A stretch of 64,000 nucleotides of DNA from Pelagibius sp. (GTDB taxonomy: Bacteria; Pseudomonadota; Alphaproteobacteria; Kiloniellales; Kiloniellaceae): the NCBI RefSeq assembly GCF_028281305.1, contig NZ_JANQKD010000003.1:88393-152392 (forward strand), given 5' to 3'. This document shows positions 17,611 to 26,032 of the stretch, one piece after another (position 1 is the stretch's first letter; each line of letters starts with the position of its first letter). The notes below the pieces were generated by a model, which worked only from the letters and a program-made list of their open reading frames with translations, searched no databases and was not told the DNA's origin. The translations under genes were made by a program, and so were the position numbers.

Positions 17611-17808
17611 ATGCCGGAACATCTGAGAACGGACCCGGGCCTTGCCGCCCCCGACGACTTCTATGCGGCCTTGATGGAACTGCACCGGGATCTCGCCCCG
17701 GAGGACAGCACCAAGGTCAACGCGAAGCTGGTGCTGCTCCTCGCCAACCACATCGGCGACATGCGGGTTCTGCGCGAGGCCATCGACGCTGCCCGGCCGA
17801 AGCCGTGA
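17611..17808 (+). CDS. DUF2783 small protein
   Basis: 65 residues, acidic/helical, with the pattern DDFYAALMELHRDL (about 13-26) and NAKLVLLLANHIGDM (about 36-50), which I recognise as the DUF2783 family. No catalytic residues are evident. It sits between the hydroxylase (7-bp gap) and the CoA-transferase (4-base GTGA overlap). Translation coupling and family-wide proximity to MhpA-like hydroxylases suggest an accessory subunit; that is inference. Confidence 0.85.
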   Translation: MPEHLRTDPGLAAPDDFYAALMELHRDLAPEDSTKVNAKLVLLLANHIGDMRVLREAIDAARPKP

Positions 17809-19220
17809 CAGCCCCCTTTCCGACGACACCACCACCCGCGCCGCGGGCGGTTCTGGGCGACCTGCTGGCCCTCGCCGGATTGAACGGCGAGCTGGCCGAC
17901 GCGGCTGTGCTCACCGGCAGCGAGCCGGTTCTCCCCTCCTCCTTCGCAGTCGGTACGGTCGCCCAGACCACGATTGCGGCAACCGCACTGGCTGCGGCGG
18001 CCTTCTGGCGCCTGCGCGGCGGGAGTGCCCAGGAGGTTGCCGTCGACATGCGGCACGCGGCCTGCGAGTTCCGCAGCGAGCGGCTGTTCCGGGTCGACGG
18101 TGAGGCACCGAAGCGCCTTTGGGACCCCATTGCGGGCGTCTACCGTACGGGTGATGGCCGCTGGGTGCGCCTGCACACGAACTTCCCGCACCACTGCGAC
18201 GGCACTCTGGCCCTGCTCGGCTGCGCCTACGAGCGGGACGCGGTGCAGCAGGCCCTGAACGGCTGGCAGGCGGCGGATTTCGAGGACGCGGTCGCCGAGC
18301 GCGGCCTGGTGGCGACGATGATGCGCAGCGCAAAAGACTGGCTGGACAGCCCCCAGGGGGCAGCCCTTGCCGCACAACCCGTCCTGTCGATAGAACGCAT
18401 CGGCGAGAGTGCGCCGGAACCGCCAAATGCTGCACCCCGTCCTCTCGCCGGCATCCGCGTTCTCGACCTCACCCGTATCATCGCCGGGCCTGTCGCCGGC
18501 CGCGCCCTCGCCGCCCACGGTGCGGAGGTGATGCGGATCGCCGGCCCGCACCTGCCTTTCATCGAACCTCTGGTGATCGACAGCGGCCGCGGCAAGCTTT
18601 CAGCGCACCTGGATCTGCGCCAAGCGGAAGGCCGCGCAGGCCTGACCCGCCTCCTGCGTGATGCCGACGTCTTCGTCCAGGGCTACCGTCCCGGCGCGGT
18701 GGCCGGCCATGGCTTCGGCCCGGCCGAGGCCGCCGCCCTGCGGCCCGGCATCGTCTATGTCTCCCTCAACGCCTATGGCTACGACGGGCCGTGGGCCGGA
18801 CGGCGCGGCTTCGATTCCCTGGTCCAGACCGCCAGCGGGATCAATCATGCGGAAGCGCAGGCAGCCGGGGTCGAGGGCCCGAAGGAACTGCCCTGCCAAG
18901 CGCTCGACCACGCATCCGGATACCTTATGGCCTTCGGGGCCATTGCCGCCCTGATCCGACGAGCCGAAGAGGGCGGTAGCTGGCATGTCAGGGTTTCCCT
19001 GGCGCGCAGCGGCCGCTGGCTGCAGAGTCTTGGCCGGGTTGCCGGCGGCCACGACTGCGCGGAACCGGAAGAGCGCTACCTGGAAAGCCTGATGGAAACC
19101 CTGGCCTCCGGTTTCGGGCGCCTCAGCGCCATCAGGCATGCGGCGCAGATGTCAGAAACGCCGCCCGCCTTTGCGCGCCCGAGCGTTCCTCTGGGCAGCC
19201 ACCCGCCGGCGTGGCCCTAA
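17805..19220 (+). CDS. CaiB/BaiF family III CoA-transferase, permuted layout
   Basis: 471 residues. The second half (from about 213) is a classic family III start: PLAGIRVLDLTRIIAGPVAG, then a likely catalytic D368 in ALDHASG. The first 200 residues instead look like the later part of the same fold, with FAVGTVAQTTIAATALAAAA then YRTGDGRWVRLHTN, and no equivalent Asp. So a degenerate C-half-like block precedes an N-half-like block. Family III enzymes swap CoA between carboxylic acids. The GTG start overlaps DUF2783 by 4 bases. It would activate an aromatic or aliphatic acid in this pathway. Confidence 0.85.
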   Translation: MTAPFPTTPPPAPRAVLGDLLALAGLNGELADAAVLTGSEPVLPSSFAVGTVAQTTIAATALAAAAFWRLRGGSAQEVAVDMRHAACEFRSERLFRVDGEAPKRLWDPIAGVYRTGDGRWVRLHTNFPHHCDGTLALLGCAYERDAVQQALNGWQAADFEDAVAERGLVATMMRSAKDWLDSPQGAALAAQPVLSIERIGESAPEPPNAAPRPLAGIRVLDLTRIIAGPVAGRALAAHGAEVMRIAGPHLPFIEPLVIDSGRGKLSAHLDLRQAEGRAGLTRLLRDADVFVQGYRPGAVAGHGFGPAEAAALRPGIVYVSLNAYGYDGPWAGRRGFDSLVQTASGINHAEAQAAGVEGPKELPCQALDHASGYLMAFGAIAALIRRAEEGGSWHVRVSLARSGRWLQSLGRVAGGHDCAEPEERYLESLMETLASGFGRLSAIRHAAQMSETPPAFARPSVPLGSHPPAWP

Positions 19221-19243
19221 GCGCCCCGAGCCTGGGGCTGCTT
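19221..19243. terminator. hairpin between convergent genes
   Basis: GCCCC (19223-19227) pairs with GGGGC (19234-19238) around GAGCCT. The stem can extend with AAGC/GCTT, with one bulge. It fills the 24-bp gap between the CoA-transferase stop and the convergent outer-membrane protein stop, so it could end both transcripts. There is no long T-run. Confidence 0.45.
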
Positions 19244-19244
19244 C

Positions 19245-20525
19245 CTAGAACTTGGTGCGCAGCCCGAGCGTCACGAGGTTGCGGGAGAAATCCCTGTCCT
19301 CGTCATCCGACCAGCGTTGCACATAGCGGTAGTCCGCCCCGATCGAGACGTAGCGGTTGATCAAGTACTCGCCGCCGACGGAAAAGATGGCGCGGTCGTC
19401 GACACGGTCCACCTCGCGAAAATCGTCCTGGACGTAACGCGCCTCGGCCACCAACAGAACATTGCGCATCAGCTCGTGCTGGACCTCGCCGGAAACCGTC
19501 GACTGGGTCTTTGACGAAGACCCGGGCGTGTTGGTCGCATTGTCCCGCCGCGCCAGGCGCCCCTTCACGGTTGTCAGCTCGGTGACGTACCAGGTGAAAT
19601 CCCCGTCGACGATGAAGTCGACATCGTCATTGAAGTCGGGGTCCTCGAAGTCATTGGCAATGAACCCCACATCCAGGGCGATATGCACGAGGCGGCTCAG
19701 CTCGGTTTCAATACCGATGGTGGCGCCGCCCGCCCGCGCGTCGCGGTCCGCGCCTGTTTCGTCCAGTTCATCGAACTCCCGGATGCGGAAAAAGGGCTCC
19801 AAAGTCACGTCAGTGATTTCGGAGATCTCATAGCCGATCGGCAGGCCGAAACGATACTCGATGCGGTCGCGGTCGTCATCGCCGGTGGAAACGTAGTCGT
19901 CCCGGCGCACCTGCACCTGCCCGCCCACGAAAACCCTGTTGAAACGGTGGGTATAGCCGCTATTCACCTGAAAACGGTCGAACTCCGTCGGGTCCTCTTC
20001 ACCGGTATCCTCCGGGTCGTCGCGGCCGATGACCTGCCGGCTGTACTCGGCGCTGAGATCAGCCTGGTTCCGCTCCGCCAGATCCAGCCGAAGCTGCGGA
20101 CGAACCAGGTATTCGGTGCGGTCCTGGCTCGAGTTGTCCAGGAAGGTCTGATCCCGGATCTGGCCGACAACGCGCAGGCTGTGGCGCGACCATTCGCTCC
20201 GGGCAACCAAGGATGCCGCGACCGAGGTGATGAAATCGTCTTCCTCGCCGCTTTCGTCGGCGAAGATATTGTCGTCATAGGTCTCGCTGACGCTGAGGCT
20301 TGGGAACAGGCGAAACCCACCCAGGTCGAGCCCTTTTGCATCAAAGGCCTCGCGCGGCCGTTCAAAGACGGCCACCGGCTCGCCACTTTCCTGCGCCGCC
20401 GCCGGAGCGGCCGCCAGGGAAACTGCCAGTCCTCCTGCCAGCCCCCCTGCCAGCACGGCACAGGCCATCCGCCGCACAGCGAGCAACCCCGGGGCCGAAG
20501 AGTCAGGGCGTGGCAAAGCGGTCAT
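19245..20525 (-). CDS. outer-membrane beta-barrel protein of the polysaccharide locus
   Basis: 426 residues. A long signal region (about 1-45) holds a 12-bp/4-residue repeat (LAGGLAGGLA) and ends AAAQE. The mature part is rich in alternating aromatic/polar strands and Asp/Glu loops and ends in ...LGLRTKF, the C-terminal Phe typical of barrels. 'SLSVSETYDDNIFADESG' is the beta-barrel porin 2-type start. Proteins like this accompany Wza-like exporters and may guide polymer outward. It is the last gene of the minus-strand set with the Wza-like, GalU-like and initiating transferase genes. Confidence 0.82.
   Translation of the reverse strand: MTALPRPDSSAPGLLAVRRMACAVLAGGLAGGLAVSLAAAPAAAQESGEPVAVFERPREAFDAKGLDLGGFRLFPSLSVSETYDDNIFADESGEEDDFITSVAASLVARSEWSRHSLRVVGQIRDQTFLDNSSQDRTEYLVRPQLRLDLAERNQADLSAEYSRQVIGRDDPEDTGEEDPTEFDRFQVNSGYTHRFNRVFVGGQVQVRRDDYVSTGDDDRDRIEYRFGLPIGYEISEITDVTLEPFFRIREFDELDETGADRDARAGGATIGIETELSRLVHIALDVGFIANDFEDPDFNDDVDFIVDGDFTWYVTELTTVKGRLARRDNATNTPGSSSKTQSTVSGEVQHELMRNVLLVAEARYVQDDFREVDRVDDRAIFSVGGEYLINRYVSIGADYRYVQRWSDDEDRDFSRNLVTLGLRTKF
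20423..20458. repeat. 12-bp tandem repeat inside the signal peptide
   Basis: Three units beginning CTGCCAG at 20423, 20435 and 20447, coding the Leu-Ala-Gly-Gly repeats of the barrel protein's signal sequence on the minus strand. In-frame gain or loss would change hydrophobic length by four residues. Confidence 0.8.
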
Positions 20526-20573
20526 CGGCGGCGGAACCGCGACAGGATCAACGGAATCAGAAATGGGAACCGC

Positions 20574-21146
20574 CTAGAAGTAGCGTTCGTAAACGTTGAT
20601 CACGTCGCCCGGCTGCACGAGCGCCAGCGGATCGGCCCTGAACTCCGCAAGCCCGCCATCAACTTCTCGGGTGATCGAAACGGTGTCCTGATCCGCCCGG
20701 AAGGTGAACCCTCCGCTGATCGAGACCGCGGTGAGCACCGTCATCCGCGGCACATAGGCGTATTGTCCCGGCGCTCTGGTCTCGCCCAGAATATAGAATG
20801 GCCGGTAGGTCGCAATCTCGACCGTTGTGTTCGGAGAGACCAGGATTCCCTGCGCGAGTTTCTCGGCAACGGCATCCTCGAGCTGCTGAACGCTCATGCC
20901 TTCCGCATCGACCGCCCCGATCAAGGGCACCGTCACGAACCCGGAATCGCTGACAAGGTATTCTCCGGTCAGTTCCTCCTGCCCGAAGACCACCAGGCGG
21001 ACCCGATCGCCGGCACCCAACTTGTATGGTCCTTCCGCCTTGGCCGGAAGCGGCGGCAGAGACCCTGCCCCGGTGCATCCGGCAACGAGAATCGAAAGCA
21101 TGGCCGCCGCCAGAGACCTGACGGCAAAGCTTCCCCCGACGTGCAT
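20574..21146 (-). CDS. polysaccharide export lipoprotein (Wza/ExoF-like)
   Basis: 190 residues. The signal peptide ends in a lipobox LVAGC (about Cys25). A Poly_export domain follows (YKLGAGDRVRLVVFGQEELTGEYLVSDSG, conserved in parts) and then a SLBB-type segment with FYILGETRAPGQY. It is short, with a single SLBB, like other alphaproteobacterial OPX proteins. It would form or gate the periplasm-spanning export channel together with the Wzc-like kinase at 34516-36720. The barrel gene follows 48 bp downstream. Confidence 0.92.
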   Translation of the reverse strand: MHVGGSFAVRSLAAAMLSILVAGCTGAGSLPPLPAKAEGPYKLGAGDRVRLVVFGQEELTGEYLVSDSGFVTVPLIGAVDAEGMSVQQLEDAVAEKLAQGILVSPNTTVEIATYRPFYILGETRAPGQYAYVPRMTVLTAVSISGGFTFRADQDTVSITREVDGGLAEFRADPLALVQPGDVINVYERYF

Positions 21147-21214
21147 CTCCTCCTCCTTTACTCACCTTACAAACACCGCCTGCCGCTCCCCGGTCGGCAG
21201 TGCGTCGATCACGA

Positions 21215-21958
21215 TCAGTCGCCGGCCTCGGACAAGCGGCTGCCCGCCCAGACCTCCGCTGGTTGGCGCAGCCGATCGGCACGATTCTGTCCGGGTTCCG
21301 GTTCAATGCGCATGGCAACCACGCTCAGAGGCCAAGCCTCGGCGGTTGAGAGAACGGCTGCATGAAGGTCAGGAACGGCCTGACTCTCAAGCGCCTCGAA
21401 GACTTGCGGCTGCAGGATGTAGCGGCCCAAGGACGCCGCCGTGACCGCGGCGAAGCAGCCATCCCGCTCTCTCAGACCGTCATCCAGCACGGCAACCGCA
21501 TTCCCGCCTGCCTGCCGATAGCGTGCCGCCAGGCGCAGCATCGCCATGGCACCACCGGTCTGTGGCTGGGCCGGCACGAGCACGGCCACCGGCTCCTGGC
21601 CAACGACCTTGCGAGCGGCGAGCAGCGCGGTCGCAAGGCTGCGCTGGCCGCTCTGACGCCCGACCCTGATCTGGCGCGGCCGGGGCGCGTCGCTGCCCTC
21701 CGGGTCCGCTGCGGAAGGCCAACCCAAAACGTGGATGTGGCGTCCGCCGCGGCGGTCGTCCACGACGGTCACCCCATCTTCCGTCACCAGGACCAACTCG
21801 CTCAATCCGCAGGCACGCGCTTCTTCCACGACCGCACGCAGATCGCGGTCTTCTCCGGCAAAGGAAGGCGCCTGTCCCGGCACTCCGGCGATCGGCTGGA
21901 GCCCGAGAGGCCTCACACCCAGAGGGATAATGGCCTTGCGCAGAGGGGGAACCTTCAT
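21215..21958 (-). CDS. degenerate GalU-like protein (ExoN position), probably non-catalytic
   Basis: 247 residues that align by eye with UTP-glucose-1-phosphate uridylyltransferase. PLRKAIIPL is at 5-13, RAVVEEARACGLSELVLVT at 41-59, a VVGQEPVAVLVPAQ strand at 118-131, GGNAVAV at 151-157 and GRYILQPQVFEALESQ at 178-193. The active-site parts are gone. The G-L-G-T-R-x-L-P nucleotide loop reads GVRPLGLQP, and the L-P-D-D metal Asp pair reads V-P-A-Q. It is therefore probably a regulatory or vestigial relative. It lies 28 bp after the initiating glycosyltransferase gene, where a glucose-1-P uridylyltransferase would make sense. The start is the ATG in front of KVPPLRKAI. Confidence 0.72.
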   Translation of the reverse strand: MKVPPLRKAIIPLGVRPLGLQPIAGVPGQAPSFAGEDRDLRAVVEEARACGLSELVLVTEDGVTVVDDRRGGRHIHVLGWPSAADPEGSDAPRPRQIRVGRQSGQRSLATALLAARKVVGQEPVAVLVPAQPQTGGAMAMLRLAARYRQAGGNAVAVLDDGLRERDGCFAAVTAASLGRYILQPQVFEALESQAVPDLHAAVLSTAEAWPLSVVAMRIEPEPGQNRADRLRQPAEVWAGSRLSEAGD

Positions 21959-21986
21959 GGTGTCCGGCAAGATGTCAGGCTCCCTT

Positions 21987-23444
21987 CTAATAGGCTTCGC
22001 GATCGCCGAGAACGACGAAGGCGGTTCTGATGAGGATCTGCAGGTCGAAGGCCAGCGACCAGTTCTCGATGTAGAAGAGATCGTGCTCGACCCGACGCTC
22101 AATCTTTTCGACCGTGTCGGTCTCCCCGCGCCAGCCGTTCACCTGGGCCCAGCCGGTGATGCCCGGTTTGACGCGGTGACGCGCGGCATAGGCATCGACC
22201 GCATCTTCATAAAGATGACCGCCGGCCTTGGCGGAGGTGGCATGGGGCCGCGGCCCAACCAGGGACATGTCGCCCTTCAGGACGTTAATGAGCTGCGGCA
22301 ATTCGTCGAGGCTGGTCTTGCGCAGAAAGCGGCCGACGCGCGTCACGCGCCCGTCATTGCGGCGCGTCAGGACCTCTGCATTGGCGTCGGTCATGTGGTG
22401 GTGCATGGTCCGGAACTTCCAGCAATCGAAGAGATTGTGATTGAAGCCGTAGCGCTTCTGCCGAAAGAAGACCGGCCCGGGCGAATCGAACTTGATCGCA
22501 AGAGCAACAAGCAGAAACAGGGGCGAGAGCAGAAACAGCAGCAGGGCCGCGATGCCGCGGTCCTCAATCGTTTTGAGGATGAAGGACCAGCCGGAGATTG
22601 GCCGGTCGAAGAGCTGCATCACGGGCAACCTGGCCAGCCGGGTAAAGGTGCGGTCGGGAAAGCTGAAGGCCGCAAGATCCGGTGCCAGCCTGACCGGAAC
22701 CGGTGTGCGCTCAAGCTGGCCAACGACCTCCCTCAGCCTCTGGTCGGCGGTCCAGGGCAACGCGACAACAACCTGATCCACCTCGTCCCGGCGGATCATC
22801 CCAATCAGGTCTCCCACCGTGCCCAGGAGCGGCACGCCATTGCTTTCCCGCAGCACCCGGGAACGCCGGTCATCCGCAAAACCGACAATCTTGGTGCTCA
22901 GATCGCCGTGGGTTTGGAGGTAGGCAGCCAATCGGCGCCCCTGTTCCCCGGCCCCGACGATAACCGTGCGATTGGCGAAGCGACCGGCCGCAGCTAGCCC
23001 GCGCACCCAGCGCCGCAGCAGCAGTCGGCCGGCAACCAGGCCCGCACAACTGCCCAAGAACCACGAAAGCGCCCAGATGCGTGAGTAGGTGTCAGACACC
23101 TTCATAAGAAAGGCCAGGGCCAGCAAGACGCAGAAGGTGACCGTCCAGGCGGTGACGATGTTTCCGTAAGGGATGCGCTTGGCGAAGAGAAAGTCGTCCC
23201 GGTACACGTCGAAACGGTGGAGCATCATCGTGGCGACCACCATGGCAACGACGATCGCGCCGAGGTACTTGGGGTAGTACAGACTTGGATCTTCTGCCTG
23301 CCGGAGGAAAAACACTGCCAGGCCCAGGAGGCCGATAATCATCAGATCGCAAACGCGAAAAACGATGTCGACGGCGATGCGCGAGATCGGCCTGACGTCC
23401 CGACTAGCCCGTTTTCCGTCCACTGCCGCCAGCGCAGCATCCAT
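21987..23444 (-). CDS. undecaprenyl-phosphate sugar phosphotransferase (WcaJ/ExoY-like)
   Basis: 485 residues, the long polyisoprenyl-phosphate hexose-1-phosphate transferase type. It has four N-terminal membrane helices (about 25-140), a CoA-binding-like domain (about 150-265), a further hydrophobic segment near 290, and the catalytic bacterial sugar transferase domain. That domain shows [45 protein letters not shown] (in parts) and [12 protein letters not shown]. It places the first sugar phosphate on the lipid carrier, starting repeat-unit assembly on the inner membrane. It is the first gene of the minus-strand operon leading to the export genes. Confidence 0.93.
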   Translation of the reverse strand: MDAALAAVDGKRASRDVRPISRIAVDIVFRVCDLMIIGLLGLAVFFLRQAEDPSLYYPKYLGAIVVAMVVATMMLHRFDVYRDDFLFAKRIPYGNIVTAWTVTFCVLLALAFLMKVSDTYSRIWALSWFLGSCAGLVAGRLLLRRWVRGLAAAGRFANRTVIVGAGEQGRRLAAYLQTHGDLSTKIVGFADDRRSRVLRESNGVPLLGTVGDLIGMIRRDEVDQVVVALPWTADQRLREVVGQLERTPVPVRLAPDLAAFSFPDRTFTRLARLPVMQLFDRPISGWSFILKTIEDRGIAALLLFLLSPLFLLVALAIKFDSPGPVFFRQKRYGFNHNLFDCWKFRTMHHHMTDANAEVLTRRNDGRVTRVGRFLRKTSLDELPQLINVLKGDMSLVGPRPHATSAKAGGHLYEDAVDAYAARHRVKPGITGWAQVNGWRGETDTVEKIERRVEHDLFYIENWSLAFDLQILIRTAFVVLGDREAY

Positions 23445-23832
23445 TACACAATCCCCCTGTCAGACTCAGCGGCACTGCGTTCCTAGGCATACCCGTCGCG
23501 TCTGTGATCGTTCTGTCGCGCGATCCTGTTTAACGACGCAGGTCTCGAACACCGAAGCCGAACGAGACACCCCTCTCTACTGCACCGCAAAACAATAGCC
23601 ATTTCCGAACATGCGAAAGTGTGATTTCGCGTGGTCTAACTGTGGGCTTTGTTGTGACTTCCCTCTCTGTCATAGGAAAATCACTGGCATCTTTCAGGCC
23701 TTTGTGCGACCGCGAAAAGACGGCCACAGAATTGGCCGATCGCAGGAGCCGAGAGCCCCTTGGCGTCTTCGTGATCGCAGGGCTGAAACCTAAAGACGGA
23801 ACCACGTTCACGACGACCGCTAGCGGGAAGCC
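23445..23832. other. 388-bp divergent control region of the polysaccharide locus
   Basis: No gene seen. It is relatively AT-rich for this DNA and separates the initiating transferase (minus) from the sulfotransferase (plus). It contains an inverted repeat, GCGAAA (23613-23618) and TTTCGC (23625-23630) around GTGTGA, that could be an operator. Convincing -35/-10 pairs were not found. Confidence 0.5.
23613..23630. promoter_or_regulatory. 6-6-6 inverted repeat, candidate operator
   Basis: GCGAAA-GTGTGA-TTTCGC is a perfect 6-bp inverted repeat midway in the divergent control region. The central GTGTGA is reminiscent of half a CRP/FNR site, and a cyclase is encoded in this locus, but the match is partial. 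Confidence 0.35.
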
Positions 23833-24666
23833 ATGATGGCGCCGGATTTCATCATCATTGGTGCCATGAAGTGCGGTACCACCAGCCTGTACCGCTACCT
23901 CGGAGCACATCCGGATATCGGGCTTTCGCGTGAAAAGGAAACCGACTTCTTCCTGGCCAAGCAGAATTTTGCGCAGGGACTGGACTGGTATCGAGCGCAG
24001 TTCGCCAGCGGCGCCCGGATCAACGGCGAGGCCTCGCCCAACTACACCAAGCACACGGAGTTTCCGGGCGTGCCGGAGCGCATCTTCGACACGGCGCCGG
24101 GCGTGAGGCTGATTTACATCGTGCGCGATCCGGTCGACCGCTTTCTGTCCCAGTATCACCATCACGCCATTGCAGGCGAAGCGAACCCGGACCCCCGGCA
24201 TGTCCTGAGCACCAGGGCCGGACGCAATTACCTTGAGTGCAGCCGCTATTTCAAGCAACTCAGCCGTTACCTGGACTTTTTCCCGCGCGACCAGATCTTC
24301 GTGGCCAGTTTCGACGAGTTGCGTGAGCGCCCGCACAGCCTCGTGCGCCAGGTCTTCGATTTCCTTGAGGTCGACAGCGCGGTCGCGGTCGATGGACTCG
24401 ATCGGGCCCACAACCAACGCAGCAGTCTGCAGGGGCTGCCGCAGTGGTACTTCCGGGCCCGGCGATCCCCATTGCTGAAGGCCATAAAAGGACGCCTCCC
24501 CCAACCGCTCTACGAAGCTATGCTGAACCGGCTTCGGCGCGCGCCACAGGGTGAGTTGCCGCGAATCGACGAGGATTTGCGCGCCGAACTGAAGAATTTG
24601 CTAAAGGACGACGCCATGCGCTTCCGCGACTTCACCGGCATGCCGTTCGCGAACTGGTCGCTGTAG
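23833..24666 (+). CDS. PAPS-dependent sulfotransferase
   Basis: 277 residues of the carbohydrate sulfotransferase family (heparan-type N-/O-sulfotransferase fold). The 5'-phosphosulfate-binding loop is G10-A-M-K13-C-G-T-T17. The 3'-phosphate site is R98-D-P-V-D-R-F-L-S106-Q-Y. It transfers sulfate from PAPS to a sugar or other acceptor in the cytoplasm. Eight bases upstream of the polymerase gene and within the polysaccharide locus, it predicts a sulfated polymer or repeat unit. Two start codons lie in tandem (23833, 23836). Confidence 0.9.
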   Translation: MMAPDFIIIGAMKCGTTSLYRYLGAHPDIGLSREKETDFFLAKQNFAQGLDWYRAQFASGARINGEASPNYTKHTEFPGVPERIFDTAPGVRLIYIVRDPVDRFLSQYHHHAIAGEANPDPRHVLSTRAGRNYLECSRYFKQLSRYLDFFPRDQIFVASFDELRERPHSLVRQVFDFLEVDSAVAVDGLDRAHNQRSSLQGLPQWYFRARRSPLLKAIKGRLPQPLYEAMLNRLRRAPQGELPRIDEDLRAELKNLLKDDAMRFRDFTGMPFANWSL

Positions 24667-24673
24667 AGGCCCC

Positions 24674-26032
24674 ATGTCCGCCGAACCGCAACCACAGACC
24701 AGCCCGGCAAGCGGACCCATGCCAGAGCGCCAGGCGCCGCCGCAGGCTATGGACAGCGAGCCTCTGACCCTGATGCGGGCGCTGGAGTGGGCGTTCATGC
24801 TGTTCGCAATGCTGGCAGCGTCCTACGCATTTGCGCTGCAGCGCCCGGTCGAAACACTGAGCTGGTATCTCATCTACCTGACCGCCCTCGGCCTCTTCGT
24901 CCTGCGGTACGGGACCTTTCTCTCGGCGGTCTGGCTCGCCGGGCCGCTGTTGCTCTGGCCGGTCCTGGCCGCAACGTCCTACTTCTGGTCGGAGACGCCA
25001 AGTCAGACCCTGCGGGCAACCATTCAGCTCACGATGACGGTGCTGATCGCATCCTACATCGGCGGACGGTTCTCGATCTTTGACATCTGCCGCGGCCTGT
25101 TTTGGGTGACGCTCGCCTGCGGGCTGGTCTCGCTGCTGGCGATCCTCGCAAAGCTGGGAATTGCCTACGATCACAATGGAATCGCACGCGGTATCTTTCC
25201 GCACAAGAACGTGCTTGGCGGCCGCATGGTGCTCCTGCTGATCTGCTCGATTCTGCTGTTCGCCTTGGGCTGGAACCGGCCGCTTGTCCTGTTCGCCGCG
25301 GGGCTATGCCTGGTTCTGACCGCTCTCAGCCGTTCGGCAACCTCCATCGTCATGATGTTCGGCCTCTGCGCGCTTGCACCGGTGCTGCTGTCCTGGCGGT
25401 CGCCCGGCCCCATGCGCCTGCTGGCCTACCTCGTTGCAGCAATGGTGGCTGCGTCCGGCGCCTGGTTTGTGCTGTCCTACGGTATCGACCCCACCGGCCT
25501 GGCGCTGGACGCCCTGGGCAAGGAGCGCACCCTGACAGGCCGCTCCGTGCTGTGGGACTTCGCTACCGGACTGATCGCGCAGCGCCCTGTGCTGGGCGTT
25601 GGCTACAACGCCTTTTGGGACGGCAATGCCGGCTCGTTCAGCAGCTACATCCAGTATGTGATGCAGCAGAACCTGGTGAACTTCCACAACTCCTACCTGG
25701 ACATCACTGTTCAGATGGGCTTCGTGGGCCTCTCCGTGACCCTTGCGACCGGCGTCTGGTTTGGAATCGTCGCCTTGAAGGTGCTGCGCCACGGCGGCGA
25801 TGCGACGGCTGCCCTGCCTGCCTTCTTCCTTGCCTTCGTCGCGGTCTACTCGCTCAGTGAATACGCACTGTTCCGCCAGCATTCACTGATACAGATCCTG
25901 CTCGGGGCAATTCTGGTCGCCAGCATCCGGCAGGCAGCGGAGCTTTCCGAAGCTAGGCTGGAGTCGACCCTAACCGCCCTTGGCAGAGGCGCCGCCAGAT
26001 CTCCGCAATCAACTGGCTGGAGACATAGCTGA
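24674..26032 (+). CDS. Wzy/ExoQ-like polymerase (O-antigen ligase family)
   Basis: 452 residues with about 11-12 membrane helices. The O-antigen ligase/polymerase signature is visible: GIFPHKNVLGGRM (about 174-186), LSRSATSI (about 216-223), a large periplasmic segment with GVGYNAFW, and FHNSYLDITVQMGFVG (about 337-352). It would join lipid-linked repeat units at the periplasmic face. A 40-residue polar N-terminus precedes the first helix. The 3' end overlaps the convergent GT2 gene by 80 bp. Confidence 0.9.
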   Translation: MSAEPQPQTSPASGPMPERQAPPQAMDSEPLTLMRALEWAFMLFAMLAASYAFALQRPVETLSWYLIYLTALGLFVLRYGTFLSAVWLAGPLLLWPVLAATSYFWSETPSQTLRATIQLTMTVLIASYIGGRFSIFDICRGLFWVTLACGLVSLLAILAKLGIAYDHNGIARGIFPHKNVLGGRMVLLLICSILLFALGWNRPLVLFAAGLCLVLTALSRSATSIVMMFGLCALAPVLLSWRSPGPMRLLAYLVAAMVAASGAWFVLSYGIDPTGLALDALGKERTLTGRSVLWDFATGLIAQRPVLGVGYNAFWDGNAGSFSSYIQYVMQQNLVNFHNSYLDITVQMGFVGLSVTLATGVWFGIVALKVLRHGGDATAALPAFFLAFVAVYSLSEYALFRQHSLIQILLGAILVASIRQAAELSEARLESTLTALGRGAARSPQSTGWRHS

